In this document: positions 47,313-56,227 of the stretch, piece by piece
How positions within the stretch are numbered: position 1 is the stretch's first letter
How the letters are laid out: every line of letters starts with the position of its first letter
Assembly (NCBI RefSeq): GCF_039538765.1
Contig: NZ_BAABCJ010000001.1
Location: 558,001 to 622,000 of the forward strand
From: Zhihengliuella alba
Lineage (GTDB): Bacteria; Actinomycetota; Actinomycetes; Actinomycetales; Micrococcaceae
DNA: 64,000 nt
Direction of reading: 5' to 3'
Notes under the pieces: generated by a model
The model's database searches: none
What the model was told of the DNA's origin: nothing
Seen by the model: only the letters and a program-made list of their open reading frames with translations
Program-made: the position numbers and the translations under genes

Positions 47313-48914
47313 TCAGGCGAGCGTGACAAGCTCCAGGTACTCGTCGCTGAACAGGTCCTCGTCGCCGTCCGGCAGCAGGACGACCCGCTCCGGATTCAGC
47401 GCCTGCACCGCGCCCTCGTCGTGGCTGACCATGACCACGGCGCCCTCGAAGTTGGACAGCGCGTTGAGGATCTCCGCGCGCGAGGCGGGGTCCAGGTTGT
47501 TGGTCGGCTCGTCGAGGAGCAGGACGTTGGCGCTCGAGGCCACGATGGTCGCCAGCGCCAGACGCGTCTTCTCGCCGCCCGAGAGCACGCCGGCAGGCTT
47601 CTCGACGTCGTCGCCGACGAACAGGAACGAGCCGAGGATGCCGCGGATGTCCGCGTCGCCGAGATGGCTCGGCGCGGACCGGCGCATGTTCTCCAGGACG
47701 CTGGCGTCGTGGTCCAGGGTCTCGTGCTCCTGGGCGTAGTAGCCGATCTTCAGCCCGTGGCCGGGCTGGATCTCCCCGGTGTCCGGCGCCGCCACCCCGG
47801 CCAGCATGCGCAGCAGGGTGGTCTTTCCCGCACCGTTGAGGCCGAGGATGACGACCTTCGAGCCGCGGTCGATCGCGAGCGACACGTCGGTGAAGATCTC
47901 GAGGGAGCCGTAGGACTTGCTGAGCCCCTCGGCCATGAGGGGCGTCTTCCCGCAGGGCGCCGGGGTCGGGAACCGCAGCGCGGCCACGCGGTCGACCTGG
48001 CGTACGTCCTCGAGCCCGGCGAGGAGCTTGTCGGCGCGGGCAGCCATCTGGTGCGCGGCCGAGGCCTTCGACGCCTTGGCGCCGAAGCGCGCGGCGCGGT
48101 CCTTGAGCTGGGCGGCCTTCTTCTCCGCCGTGGCGCGTTCCTTGCGCCGGCGCTCCTCGTCGGCGACCCGCTGGTCCTGGTAGCGCTTCCAGCCCATGTT
48201 GTACAGATCCACCGTCGCTCGCATGGCGTCGAGGTAGAGCACCTTGTTGACGGTCGCCTCGAGCAGCTCGGTGTCGTGGGAGATCACCAGAAGGCCGCCC
48301 TGGTGGTTCTTGAGGAACTCGCGCAACCAGGCGATGGAGTCGGCGTCGAGGTGGTTGGTCGGCTCGTCGAGGAGCAGTGTGTCGGCGTTGGAGTAGAGGA
48401 TCCGTGCCAGCTCGACGCGACGGCGCTGGCCGCCCGAGAGCGTCTTGAGCGGCTGATTGAGGATTCGCTCGGGCAGCGCGAGATTGTTGGAGATCGCTGC
48501 GGCCTCGGACTCCGCGGCGTAACCGCCGGCGGCGATGAACTCGGCCTCCAGCCGGTCGTAGCGGCGCATGGCCTTGGCCTGGACGTCGGCGTCCTCGCTG
48601 GCCATCTCGTCCTGGACCTTGCGCAGCCGGCCGACTATCTCGTCCATGCCGCGAGCGGCGAGGATCCGGTCGCGGGCGAGCTGGTCCATGTTCGGCGTGC
48701 GGGGGTCCTGCGGGAGGTAGCCGACGCTCCCGCTGCTCGTGACGGTTCCGCCGGCGGGCTGTCCCTCCCCCGCCAGGACACGGGTCATCGTCGTCTTGCC
48801 GGCGCCGTTGCGCCCGACCAGACCGATCTTGTCGCCATTGTCGATGCGGAACGAGACGCCTTCCATGAGCAGGCGTGCGCCGGCGCGCAGTTCAAGGTCG
48901 GCAACGGATATCAC
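47313..48914 (-). CDS. ABC-F family ATPase (second copy, non-EttA)
   Basis: A 533-residue soluble twin-ATPase. Domain 1: LVGRNGAGKTTMTRVLAGEG, LSGGQRRRVELARILY, LLLDEPTNHLDADS. A basic linker (ERRRKERATAEKKAAQLKDRA). Domain 2: LGLNGAGKTTLLRMLAG, LSGGEKTRLALATI, LLLDEPTNNLDPAS. It resembles the actinobacterial ABC-F group that includes Rv2477c-like and antibiotic-protection types; it lacks the EttA-type N-terminus. It presumably acts on ribosomes, but no neighbour points to drug resistance. GTG 48914 begins the conserved VISVADLEL; the longer frame lies over the bioY promoter region and is not coding. Divergent from bioY. Confidence 0.9.
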   Translation of the reverse strand: MISVADLELRAGARLLMEGVSFRIDNGDKIGLVGRNGAGKTTMTRVLAGEGQPAGGTVTSSGSVGYLPQDPRTPNMDQLARDRILAARGMDEIVGRLRKVQDEMASEDADVQAKAMRRYDRLEAEFIAAGGYAAESEAAAISNNLALPERILNQPLKTLSGGQRRRVELARILYSNADTLLLDEPTNHLDADSIAWLREFLKNHQGGLLVISHDTELLEATVNKVLYLDAMRATVDLYNMGWKRYQDQRVADEERRRKERATAEKKAAQLKDRAARFGAKASKASAAHQMAARADKLLAGLEDVRQVDRVAALRFPTPAPCGKTPLMAEGLSKSYGSLEIFTDVSLAIDRGSKVVILGLNGAGKTTLLRMLAGVAAPDTGEIQPGHGLKIGYYAQEHETLDHDASVLENMRRSAPSHLGDADIRGILGSFLFVGDDVEKPAGVLSGGEKTRLALATIVASSANVLLLDEPTNNLDPASRAEILNALSNFEGAVVMVSHDEGAVQALNPERVVLLPDGDEDLFSDEYLELVTLA

Positions 48915-48980
48915 GGGGGTTTCAACTCCAGACGGAAAGCAATGCAGGGCGACATACCAGTCTATCGGTGACGGCTCGTG

Positions 48981-49003
48981 TAAGATCGTTGAACACTGTT
49001 CAA
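48981..49003 (+). promoter_or_regulatory. BioQ-like operator and -10 box of the biotin-transporter operon
   Basis: TTGAACA-C-TGTTCAA (48989-49003) is a perfect 7-bp dyad. It contains TGAAC-N3-GTTCA, close to the BioQ operator described for Corynebacterium and mycobacteria (TGAAC-N3-GTTAC type). It starts 3 nt after a -10 box TAAGAT (48981-48986), where a repressor would cover the transcription start. Supported by the downstream bioYMN genes. Confidence 0.75.
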
Positions 49004-49020
49004 GAGGAGTGAGATTCACC

Positions 49021-49674
49021 ATGCCGATCCGCAACCCCGACGCCGTCGTGCCCGGCTCCCCCGCCGACGGCGCAGCCGTCACGGCGAAGCGCGCCCCCGC
49101 TACCGCACGCGACGTCGCCTTCATCGCGGTGTTCGCCGCGCTCCTGGCCGTGCTCGCCCTCCTGCCCGCCATCCCGGTGGGCCCGCTGGGCGTGCCGATC
49201 ACCCTGCAGACCCTCGGCATGGCGCTGTGCGGGCTCATCCTCGGCGCGTGGCGCGGTGCCGCGGCCGTGCTGCTCTACGTCGTCGTGGGCCTGGCCGGGT
49301 TGCCGGTGTTCGCCCAGTTCTCCGGCGGGCTGGGCGTCCTGGCCGGCCCGACGGCCGGGTACCTGCTGGCCTTCCCGCTCAACGCCCTGATCACCGGCGC
49401 CGTCGCGACCCGGGTGCTCGCCCGCCGCCCCGCCCGCGGGCCGCGTGCCTTCCTGCTGCTCGTGCTCGCCTGCCTGGCCGGCTCCTTCCTCGCCACGCAT
49501 CCGCTGGGCATCGTGGGCATGAGCCTGAATGCGCAGCTGCCGCTGGCCCAGGCGGCGCTGTACGACCTGCCGTACTGGCCCGGGGACCTCGTCAAGTGCG
49601 CCATCGCCGCCGTCGTGGCCCTGACCGTGTTCAAGGCGTTCCCGCGCCTGGCCCGCCGGGACTTCCGGGGTTAG
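49021..49674 (+). CDS. bioY: Biotin transporter substrate-binding subunit BioY
   Basis: A 217-residue S component of the ECF biotin importer with about 6 helices. Family features: AVFAALLAVLALLPAIPVG, GVPITLQTLGMALCGLILG, GLAGLPVFAQFSGGLGVLAGPT and GYLLAFPLNALITG. It binds biotin in the membrane. ATG 49021 has AGAGGAG 11 nt upstream; the frame is open further, but the upstream part overlaps the operator and is not conserved. Preceded by a BioQ-like site, so expression should rise when biotin is scarce. Followed by bioM and bioN. Confidence 0.94.
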   Translation: MPIRNPDAVVPGSPADGAAVTAKRAPATARDVAFIAVFAALLAVLALLPAIPVGPLGVPITLQTLGMALCGLILGAWRGAAAVLLYVVVGLAGLPVFAQFSGGLGVLAGPTAGYLLAFPLNALITGAVATRVLARRPARGPRAFLLLVLACLAGSFLATHPLGIVGMSLNAQLPLAQAALYDLPYWPGDLVKCAIAAVVALTVFKAFPRLARRDFRG

Positions 49675-49698
49675 CCCCGGAGCCGGATCCGCGTCATC

Positions 49699-50439
49699 AT
49701 GGAGAGCATGCCAGCACCGTCCATCGTGTTCGAGGCGGCCGGGGTCTCCGTCCCGGACGAGGAGGCCCAGCGCCGAGGAGAGCCAGAGGCCACCCGCGAC
49801 CTCCTGGAGCCCGTCACCCTGACGCTCACGGAGCGCCGGGTCGCGGTGATCGGCGCCAATGGCTCGGGCAAGTCCACGCTGCTGAAGCTCGTCAACGGCC
49901 TCGCCCGGCCGAGCAGCGGGCGGGTCCTCGTGGATGGGGCCTGCACCGCCCGGGACACCGGGCGCGTCCGCCGCACCGTGGGGTTCCTCTTCACCGACCC
50001 GCTCGCCCAGCTGGTCATGCCGGTCGTCGTCGAGGACGTGGAACTCTCGCTCCGGGCCCGCGTGCGCGACCGCGCCGAGCGGCGCCGACGCGCCCTGGCG
50101 ATCCTGGAGCGCCTGGGCATCGAGCGGCTCGCCGAACGCAGCATCTACGATCTCTCCGGCGGCGAACGCCAGCTGGCCGCCCTGGCGACCGTGCTGGCCG
50201 CGGGCCAGCGGATCCTCGTCGCCGACGAGCCGACCACGCTGCTGGACCTGCGCAACGACGCGCTGCTGCGGCGGACGCTGGAGGGGCTGGAGCAGCAGGT
50301 CGTCTACGCGACCCACGATCTCGACTTCGCCGCCGCGGCCGATCGCGCGCTCGTGGTCGAGGACGGGCGGATCGTGTTCGACGGCCCCGCCCCGGAGGCC
50401 GTGGCCGCCTATCGCCGCCTGGCCCTGGAGGGCGTCTGA
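49699..50439 (+). CDS. bioM: Biotin ECF transporter ATPase BioM
   Basis: A 246-residue ABC ATPase of the energy-coupling factor class: Walker A IGANGSGKST at 51-60, Q-loop region FLFTDPLAQLVMPVVVEDVE, signature YDLSGGERQLAALATVLAAG, Walker B ILVADEPTTLLDLRN, and His switch YATHDLDF. The FLFTDPxxQL loop is typical of ECF ATPases. The start may be ATG 49699 or ATG 49708; GGAG sits 4 nt before the second. It powers BioY uptake with BioN. The stop shares one base with the bioN ATG (TGATG). Confidence 0.93.
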   Translation: MESMPAPSIVFEAAGVSVPDEEAQRRGEPEATRDLLEPVTLTLTERRVAVIGANGSGKSTLLKLVNGLARPSSGRVLVDGACTARDTGRVRRTVGFLFTDPLAQLVMPVVVEDVELSLRARVRDRAERRRRALAILERLGIERLAERSIYDLSGGERQLAALATVLAAGQRILVADEPTTLLDLRNDALLRRTLEGLEQQVVYATHDLDFAAAADRALVVEDGRIVFDGPAPEAVAAYRRLALEGV

Positions 50440-51089
50440 TGCGGATCCGCTCGGACCGCCTCGGCGCCTTCGTCCCCGGCCGCTCGTCGCTCCACCGAGC
50501 GCCGCTGGGGGCCAAGTACCTCGCGGTCCTCGCCATCGGAGCCGTCGCCCTGGCCTGGCGCATCGCACCCGTCTCCCTCGGCCTGACGGCGCTGACTATC
50601 GCCCTGTATGCGGCGGCGGGCCGCCCCGTGCTGCGCCGTTGGGCCTGGCCGCTCAAGCACCTCTGGTGGATGTTCGCGATCCTCGGCGTGCACCAGTGGT
50701 GGCTGGCGGGCGGTGGCGCCGCCGGCGTCTGGCAGGCCGTCGGCATCGTGGGCAGCATGTTCGCCGCGCTGCAGGCCGCCCGGCTCCTGCTGCTCACGAC
50801 CGAGCAGGCCGACCTGCTCGACGGCCTCGCGCGGGCCCTCGGCCCGCTGCGGCGACTGGGGGTCGATGTCGACGCCGTGACGCTGTCCGTCCACGTCATG
50901 CTGCGCAGCATCCCGGCCCTCGCCGCGTCCGCCGGCGACGTCGCCGACGCCGCGGCGTCCCGGGGGCTCCGGCCGAACCCCCTAGTCCTCGCCGGGCCGG
51001 TCGTGGTCAGCGCCGTCGGCTACGCGCACCGAACGGCGGACGCGCTCTCGGCCCGCGGGCTCATGGATCGGGACGACGACGCCCACTAG
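50439..51089 (+). CDS. bioN: Biotin ECF transporter T component BioN
   Basis: A 216-residue ECF transmembrane coupling protein with about 4-5 helices. The coupling-helix Ala-Arg-Gly motif appears once as DAAASRGL near 173-180 and again in ALSARGL near 204-210, the sites that contact the ATPase grooves. The N-terminus has LHRAPLGAKYLAVLAIGAVAL. It links BioM ATP hydrolysis to BioY. TGATG overlap with bioM. It ends just before a 26-bp perfect hairpin. Confidence 0.9.
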   Translation: MRIRSDRLGAFVPGRSSLHRAPLGAKYLAVLAIGAVALAWRIAPVSLGLTALTIALYAAAGRPVLRRWAWPLKHLWWMFAILGVHQWWLAGGGAAGVWQAVGIVGSMFAALQAARLLLLTTEQADLLDGLARALGPLRRLGVDVDAVTLSVHVMLRSIPALAASAGDVADAAASRGLRPNPLVLAGPVVVSAVGYAHRTADALSARGLMDRDDDAH

Positions 51090-51144
51090 GCCGTCGCCGC
51101 GCCGGGCCCGCCGCCGCCACGGGGAGGACGGTGGACCGCCGCTG

Positions 51145-51198
51145 GAACGACGATGGGACCGCAGCCCTCCGCGGAGGGCTGCGGTCCCATCGTCGTTC
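51145..51198. terminator. Bidirectional terminator: 26-bp perfect hairpin
   Basis: 51145-51170 is fully complementary to 51173-51198, with only 2 unpaired central bases. It lies between convergent bioN and sufT. The longest perfect stem in the window. Confidence 0.85.
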
Positions 51199-51245
51199 GC
51201 CGGTCCGTCCCGCACGCAGCGGCCGGTACCGGCGGGGGCCGGGTC

Positions 51246-51581
51246 TCAGATGTTGAAGCCGAGGGCGCGCATCTGGTCACGGCCGTCGTCGGTGATCCGC
51301 TCGGGACCCCACGGCGGCATCCAGACCCAGTTCAGCCGGTGCTCGTCCACCACGTTGGCCAGCGAGGAGGCGACCTGCTCCTCGAGGATGTCCGTGAGCG
51401 GGCAGGCCGCCGTCGTCAGGGTCATGTCGATGATGAGCGTGCCCTCGTCGTCGTACTTCAGGCCGTAGAGCAGCCCGAGGTCGACGATGTTGACCCCGAG
51501 CTCGGGGTCGATCACGTCCTTCAGCGCCTCCTCGACGTCCTCGAGAGGCGTCTGGGTGTTGCCCTGGGTCTCCTCGCTCAT
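51246..51581 (-). CDS. sufT: SufT-like DUF59 (MIP18) Fe-S assembly factor
   Basis: A 111-residue DUF59 protein. DPELGVNIVDLGLLYGL at 25-41 and Cys60 in LTTAACPLTDIL are the family signature. Members help mature Fe-S proteins, often as carriers downstream of SUF. It is the last gene of the suf operon, 2 bp after sufC, which supports the role. The start ATG 51581 is MSEETQGNTQ. Confidence 0.93.
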   Translation of the reverse strand: MSEETQGNTQTPLEDVEEALKDVIDPELGVNIVDLGLLYGLKYDDEGTLIIDMTLTTAACPLTDILEEQVASSLANVVDEHRLNWVWMPPWGPERITDDGRDQMRALGFNI

Positions 51582-51583
51582 GG

Positions 51584-52339
<756 letters not shown>

Positions 52340-52361
52340 GGTGTCCGTTTTCTCCTGATAG

Positions 52362-52466
52362 GCCGGGTCGACCCGGCGTCGTGGGATATGTCAGGCGTCC
52401 TCCGGCGAGCAGTCGCCGGCGATGCCGAGAGTTGGCAGGCCGGCTGCCGCTCGCGCGGCAGCCGGC
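52362..52466 (-). other. Three hairpins in the sufD-sufC intercistronic gap
   Basis: The 135-bp gap (52340-52474) holds GCCGGGTCGACCCGGC (52362-52377, perfect 16-bp palindrome), CCGGCGA/TCGCCGG (52402-52419) and GCCGGCTGCCGC/GCGGCAGCCGGC (52439-52466, 12-bp stem, loop TCGC). None has a T run. They may stabilise the sufBD mRNA end, attenuate readthrough, or mark the site of a lost gene. Confidence 0.6.
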
Positions 52467-52474
52467 GGAGGGCT

Positions 52475-53752
52475 CTAGACCTCGGTGGCCGCGAGCTCGG
52501 ACTCGACGGTCTCGTTGAGACGCTCCTCGAGCTGCGGGTCCTCGATCTTCTGCAGGATCTCGTTGAGGAAGCCGCGGACCACCAGGCGGCGGGCCGTCTT
52601 CTCGTCGATGCCGCGAGCCATCAGGTAGAGCAGGTGCTCGTCGTTGAAACGGCCGGTCGTGCTGGCGTGGCCGGCACCCTCGATCTGCCCGGTCTCGATC
52701 TCGAGGTTCGGGACGGAGTCGGAGCGGGTGCCATCCGTGAGGACCAGGTTCCGGTTGGCCTCGTAGGAGTCGGTGCCCTCGGCGTTCTTGCGGATCAGCA
52801 CGTCGCCGACCCACACGGTGTGGGCGTTCTCGCCCTGGAGGGCACCCTTGTAGAGGACGTCCGACTTGCAGTTGGGCTGCGCGTGGTCCACCAGGAGGCG
52901 GTGCTCCAGGTGCTGGCCGGCGTCGGCGAAGTACAGGCCGTACATCTCGGCCTCGGCGCCCGGACCGGCGAAGCGGGCCGACGGCGTCAGGCGCACCAGG
53001 TCGCCGCCGAAGGAGACGGTGACGTGGCGGAAGTAGGCGTCCTTGCCGATGCGCGCCTGCTGGCTGGAGGCGTGGATCGCGGTGTCCTCCCACTCCTGCA
53101 GCGAGATCACGTTGAGCTTCGCGCCCTCCTTGACGTCGATCTCGACGTTCTGGGAGAGGACGGCGGAGCCCACGTGGTCGAGCACGACGACGGCACTGGA
53201 GTTCGGTTCCGCGACCACCACGATGTGCTGGGCGGCGGCCTCGGCCGAGTCGCCCTTGATGGTCAGGGTGGCGGCGGCTCCCTCGGCCCCGGCCGGGATG
53301 GTCACGACGGTCGCCTCGGCGGCCGCGTTCCACGCGAGAGCGGACACGCGGTCCTCCGGGACGCCGGCGGACCGGACCCGGGCGTCATCCATGCCGACGG
53401 TCTCGACGGACGCGCCGCCCGAGAGCTCGGAGGAGACGGTCGGTGCGGGGCCGCTCGGGGCCTGCTTGTGCAGGGTGCCGAGGCGCTTGAGCGGAGTGAA
53501 GCGCCAGTCCTCCTCCCGACCCGTCAGCGCCGGGAAGTCGGCGACGTCGTAGCTCGTGAGGCGCTCGCCCCGCGAGGCCTGCGGGACGGAGGCGGCCGGG
53601 CCGTGGCTGTGGGCCTTGGCGGCGTCTCCGCCGATCGGCGAGGAGGTCTCGTTCACCGGGGAGAGGTTCTCGCCCTCCTCGGTGAAGCCTGCGATCGACG
53701 GAGTGCCGATACGGGCCTTCTCGCCGGACATTGCGGTTGCGGTCTCAGACAT
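52475..53752 (-). CDS. sufD: Fe-S cluster assembly protein SufD
   Basis: A 425-residue beta-helix scaffold subunit that pairs with SufB. Features: FPALTGREEDWRFTPLKRLG near the N-terminus, VVLDHVGSAVLSQNVEIDVKEG, FAGPGAEAEMYGLYFADAGQH, YKGALQGENAHTVWVGDVLI, SDSVPNLEIETGQIEGAGHA with the conserved His, and LYLMARGIDEKTARRLVVRGF. ATG 53752 lies 2 bp after the sufB stop. Length is normal. Confidence 0.96.
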   Translation of the reverse strand: MSETATAMSGEKARIGTPSIAGFTEEGENLSPVNETSSPIGGDAAKAHSHGPAASVPQASRGERLTSYDVADFPALTGREEDWRFTPLKRLGTLHKQAPSGPAPTVSSELSGGASVETVGMDDARVRSAGVPEDRVSALAWNAAAEATVVTIPAGAEGAAATLTIKGDSAEAAAQHIVVVAEPNSSAVVVLDHVGSAVLSQNVEIDVKEGAKLNVISLQEWEDTAIHASSQQARIGKDAYFRHVTVSFGGDLVRLTPSARFAGPGAEAEMYGLYFADAGQHLEHRLLVDHAQPNCKSDVLYKGALQGENAHTVWVGDVLIRKNAEGTDSYEANRNLVLTDGTRSDSVPNLEIETGQIEGAGHASTTGRFNDEHLLYLMARGIDEKTARRLVVRGFLNEILQKIEDPQLEERLNETVESELAATEV

Positions 53753-53754
53753 GA

Positions 53755-55215
53755 TTAACCGACGGATCCTTCCATCTGCAGTTCAATGAGGCGGTTCAGC
53801 TCGAGCGCGTACTCCATCGGCAACTCACGGGCGATCGGCTCGATGAAGCCGCGCACGATCATCGCCATGGCCTCGTCCTCCGCGAGCCCGCGGGACATGA
53901 GGTAGAACAGCTGCTCCTCGGAGACGCGCGAGACGGTCGCCTCGTGGCCCATGGTCACGTCGTCCTCGCGGACGTCGATGTACGGGTACGTGTCCGAACG
54001 GCTGATGGTGTCCACCAGCAGCGCGTCGCAGACCACCGAGTTCTTCGCGCCCTTGGCGCCCTCGCGGACCTGGACCAGACCGCGGTAGGCCGAGCGGCCG
54101 CCGTTGCGGGCCACCGACTTCGCCACGATCGACGAAGAGGTGTTCGGCGCGATGTGGACCATCTTCGAGCCGGTGTCCTGGTGCTGGCCCTCGCCGGCGA
54201 AGGCGATGGAGAGCGTCTCGCCCTTGGCGTGCTCGCCGACCAGGTAGACAGCCGGGTACTTCATGGTGACCTTGGAGCCGATGTTGCCATCGACCCACTC
54301 CATGGTGGCGCCCTCTTCGCAGACAGCGCGCTTGGTGACCAGGTTGTACACGTTGTTGGACCAGTTCTGGATGGTCGTGTAGCGGACGCGGGCGCCCTTC
54401 TTCACAACGATCTCGACGACGGCCGAGTGCAGCGAGTCCGACTGGTAGATCGGCGCGGTGCAGCCCTCGATGTAGTGCACGTACGAGTCCTCGTCCGCGA
54501 TGATCAGCGTGCGCTCGAACTGGCCCATGTTCTCGGTGTTGATTCGGAAGTAGGCCTGCAGCGGGATGTCGACGTGCACGCCCTTGGGGACGTAGACGAA
54601 CGAGCCGCCCGACCAGACGGCCGTGTTCAGCGAGGCGAACTTGTTGTCGCCCACCGGGATGACCGAGCCGAAGTACTCCTGGAAGATCTCCGGGTGCTCG
54701 CGCAGGCCCGTGTCGGTGTCCAGGAAGATGACGCCCTGGCGCTCCAGGTCCTCGCGGAGCTGGTGGTAGACGACCTCGGACTCGTACTGCGCGGCGACGC
54801 CGGAGACGAGGCGCTGCTTCTCGGCCTCGGGGATGCCGAGCTTGTCGTACGTGTTCTTGATGTCCTCGGGCAGCTCGTCCCAGGTGGTCGCCTGCTTCTC
54901 GGTGGAGCGCACGAAGTACTTGATGTTGTCGAAGTCGATCCCGGTGAGGTCTGCACCCCACGTCGGCATCGGCTTGCGATCGAAGTACTTGAGCCCCTTG
55001 AGGCGGAGGTCGAGCATCCACTCGGGCTCGCTCTTCTTCGACGAGATGTCGCGGACGACTTCCTCGCTCAGGCCGCGGCGCGCATTGGCGCCGGCGTCGT
55101 TCTTGTCCGACCAGCCGTATTCGTAGTTGCCGATGCCGTGGAGCTCGGGATTCTTCTCGAGGATCTCGGCGATCACACCTGGATCGGCGGCCTCTTGTGA
55201 AATCTGATCCGTCAT
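53755..55215 (-). CDS. sufB: Fe-S cluster assembly protein SufB
   Basis: A 486-residue core scaffold subunit. Hallmarks: GNYEYGWSDKNDAGANARRG, SEPEWMLDLRLKGLKYFDRK, YVPKGVHVDIPLQAYFRINTENMGQFERTL-type core (in segments), YIEGCTAPIYQSDSLHSAVV, VKKGARVRYTTIQNWSNNVY, and LFYLMSRGLAEDEAMAMIVR. It accepts sulfur and assembles the nascent cluster with SufC/D. ATG 55215 overlaps the sufR stop by ATGA and has AGGAG upstream. Confidence 0.97.
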   Translation of the reverse strand: MTDQISQEAADPGVIAEILEKNPELHGIGNYEYGWSDKNDAGANARRGLSEEVVRDISSKKSEPEWMLDLRLKGLKYFDRKPMPTWGADLTGIDFDNIKYFVRSTEKQATTWDELPEDIKNTYDKLGIPEAEKQRLVSGVAAQYESEVVYHQLREDLERQGVIFLDTDTGLREHPEIFQEYFGSVIPVGDNKFASLNTAVWSGGSFVYVPKGVHVDIPLQAYFRINTENMGQFERTLIIADEDSYVHYIEGCTAPIYQSDSLHSAVVEIVVKKGARVRYTTIQNWSNNVYNLVTKRAVCEEGATMEWVDGNIGSKVTMKYPAVYLVGEHAKGETLSIAFAGEGQHQDTGSKMVHIAPNTSSSIVAKSVARNGGRSAYRGLVQVREGAKGAKNSVVCDALLVDTISRSDTYPYIDVREDDVTMGHEATVSRVSEEQLFYLMSRGLAEDEAMAMIVRGFIEPIARELPMEYALELNRLIELQMEGSVG

Positions 55216-56015
55216 CGCAGCCTCTCCTGCTTGTTGATCTTGATTCGAGTTCTCTTCTCAGCACGCTGAGGAGTCTTGTGTCGCCCGACCGGGACGTGCG
55301 TGGTGCACACGTGCCCGCCGCGGGCCAGCGTCGACAGCCTGCGCACGTCGACGCCCAGCAGCCGGGCGAAAGTCTTGGTCTCTTCCTCGCAGAAGTCGGG
55401 GAAGGCCGACGCGAGGCCCTGGATCGGGCAGTGGCCCTGGCAGAGCTGGATGCTCTGCATGGCCTCGGGCAGGTTCGCCCCGACGTCGCGCGTGTAACCG
55501 ACGAAACCGTCCTCCGCGAGAGCCTTGGCGAGCACGTCGGCTCGAGCTGCGACGTCGTCCCCTGCTGCCTCGACCAGGGGGCGGTAGCGCTCCTCCATGG
55601 CCTGGAAGCGTCGGGCGGCGAAGGCCGCGATGGCATCGTCCCCGGCTGCGGAGCGCAGCTCCGTCAGCGCGTCGGTGGCCAAGTCCAGGTAATCGTTGCC
55701 GAGCTTGGCCTGGCCACGGTGGCTGAGCACGTACCGCCGTGCCGGACGGCCGGCTCCGCTGCCCTGGCTCGCGATGAGCTTGACCTCGACCAGGCCCTGC
55801 TTGCTCAGGGCGTCCAGGTGGCGCCGGACGGCGGCCGGCGTGAAGCCGAGCGACTCACCGAGCTCGGCGGCGCTGACGGGGCCTTCCTCGAGCACTGCCT
55901 GGAGCACCCGGTCACGAGTGCGCTCCTCGGCATCGGGCGTGCGGGTCTCGGGCACGGGACGATCCGGGGCGTTCACCCCGTTCACGTCAGGTCTGCTCAC
56001 ATCGGCTGAATACAC
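55212..56015 (-). CDS. sufR: SufR-type Fe-S-sensing transcriptional regulator
   Basis: A 267-residue regulator. A winged HTH covers residues 33-105 (RDRVLQAVLEEGPVSAAELG, then TPAAVRRHLDALSKQGLVEV). The C-terminal sensor has cysteines 192 and 196 (LCQGHCPIQG), 209 and 237, the pattern for an Fe-S cluster in SufR. By analogy with Rv1460 and cyanobacterial SufR it represses the suf operon when clusters are sufficient. The first possible start is GTG 56015, but the likely -10 box (56021-56016) touches it, so translation may begin at GTG 56000 or later. First gene of sufR-B-D-C-T. Confidence 0.92.
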   Translation of the reverse strand: MYSADVSRPDVNGVNAPDRPVPETRTPDAEERTRDRVLQAVLEEGPVSAAELGESLGFTPAAVRRHLDALSKQGLVEVKLIASQGSGAGRPARRYVLSHRGQAKLGNDYLDLATDALTELRSAAGDDAIAAFAARRFQAMEERYRPLVEAAGDDVAARADVLAKALAEDGFVGYTRDVGANLPEAMQSIQLCQGHCPIQGLASAFPDFCEEETKTFARLLGVDVRRLSTLARGGHVCTTHVPVGRHKTPQRAEKRTRIKINKQERLR

Positions 56016-56043
56016 AACATAATCATGACCTATTCAAAACTAA
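56016..56043 (-). promoter_or_regulatory. Promoter of the suf operon
   Basis: On the minus strand, TTAGTT (56043-56038), a 16-bp spacer and TATGTT (56021-56016), in the most AT-rich patch of the area. GAATA at 56008-56012 and TATTC at 56031-56035 flank the -10 side as a wide 5-bp inverted repeat that could be a SufR contact. Confidence 0.5.
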
Positions 56044-56215
56044 TCCGCTAGCAAGGCGACCCTTAATAGGAGCCCCCGCGGCGTGAGTTTCGGCACTCCG
56101 GGGCGCCACGTCTCGCGTGGCGTCGCAGACCAGACTAGCGACGCCGCGCCTCGAGGGCCATGGCCTGCGCCTCCCCGCCGGTTTATGACGGACGGGCGCC
56201 GTTCTCTACGTCGCG

Positions 56216-56221
56216 TAGAAT
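56216..56221 (+). promoter_or_regulatory. -10 box placed for a leaderless ABC ATPase transcript
   Basis: TAGAAT ends exactly 6 nt before GTG 56228, and no ribosome site is present. Confidence 0.5.
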
Positions 56222-56227
56222 GGCCCC

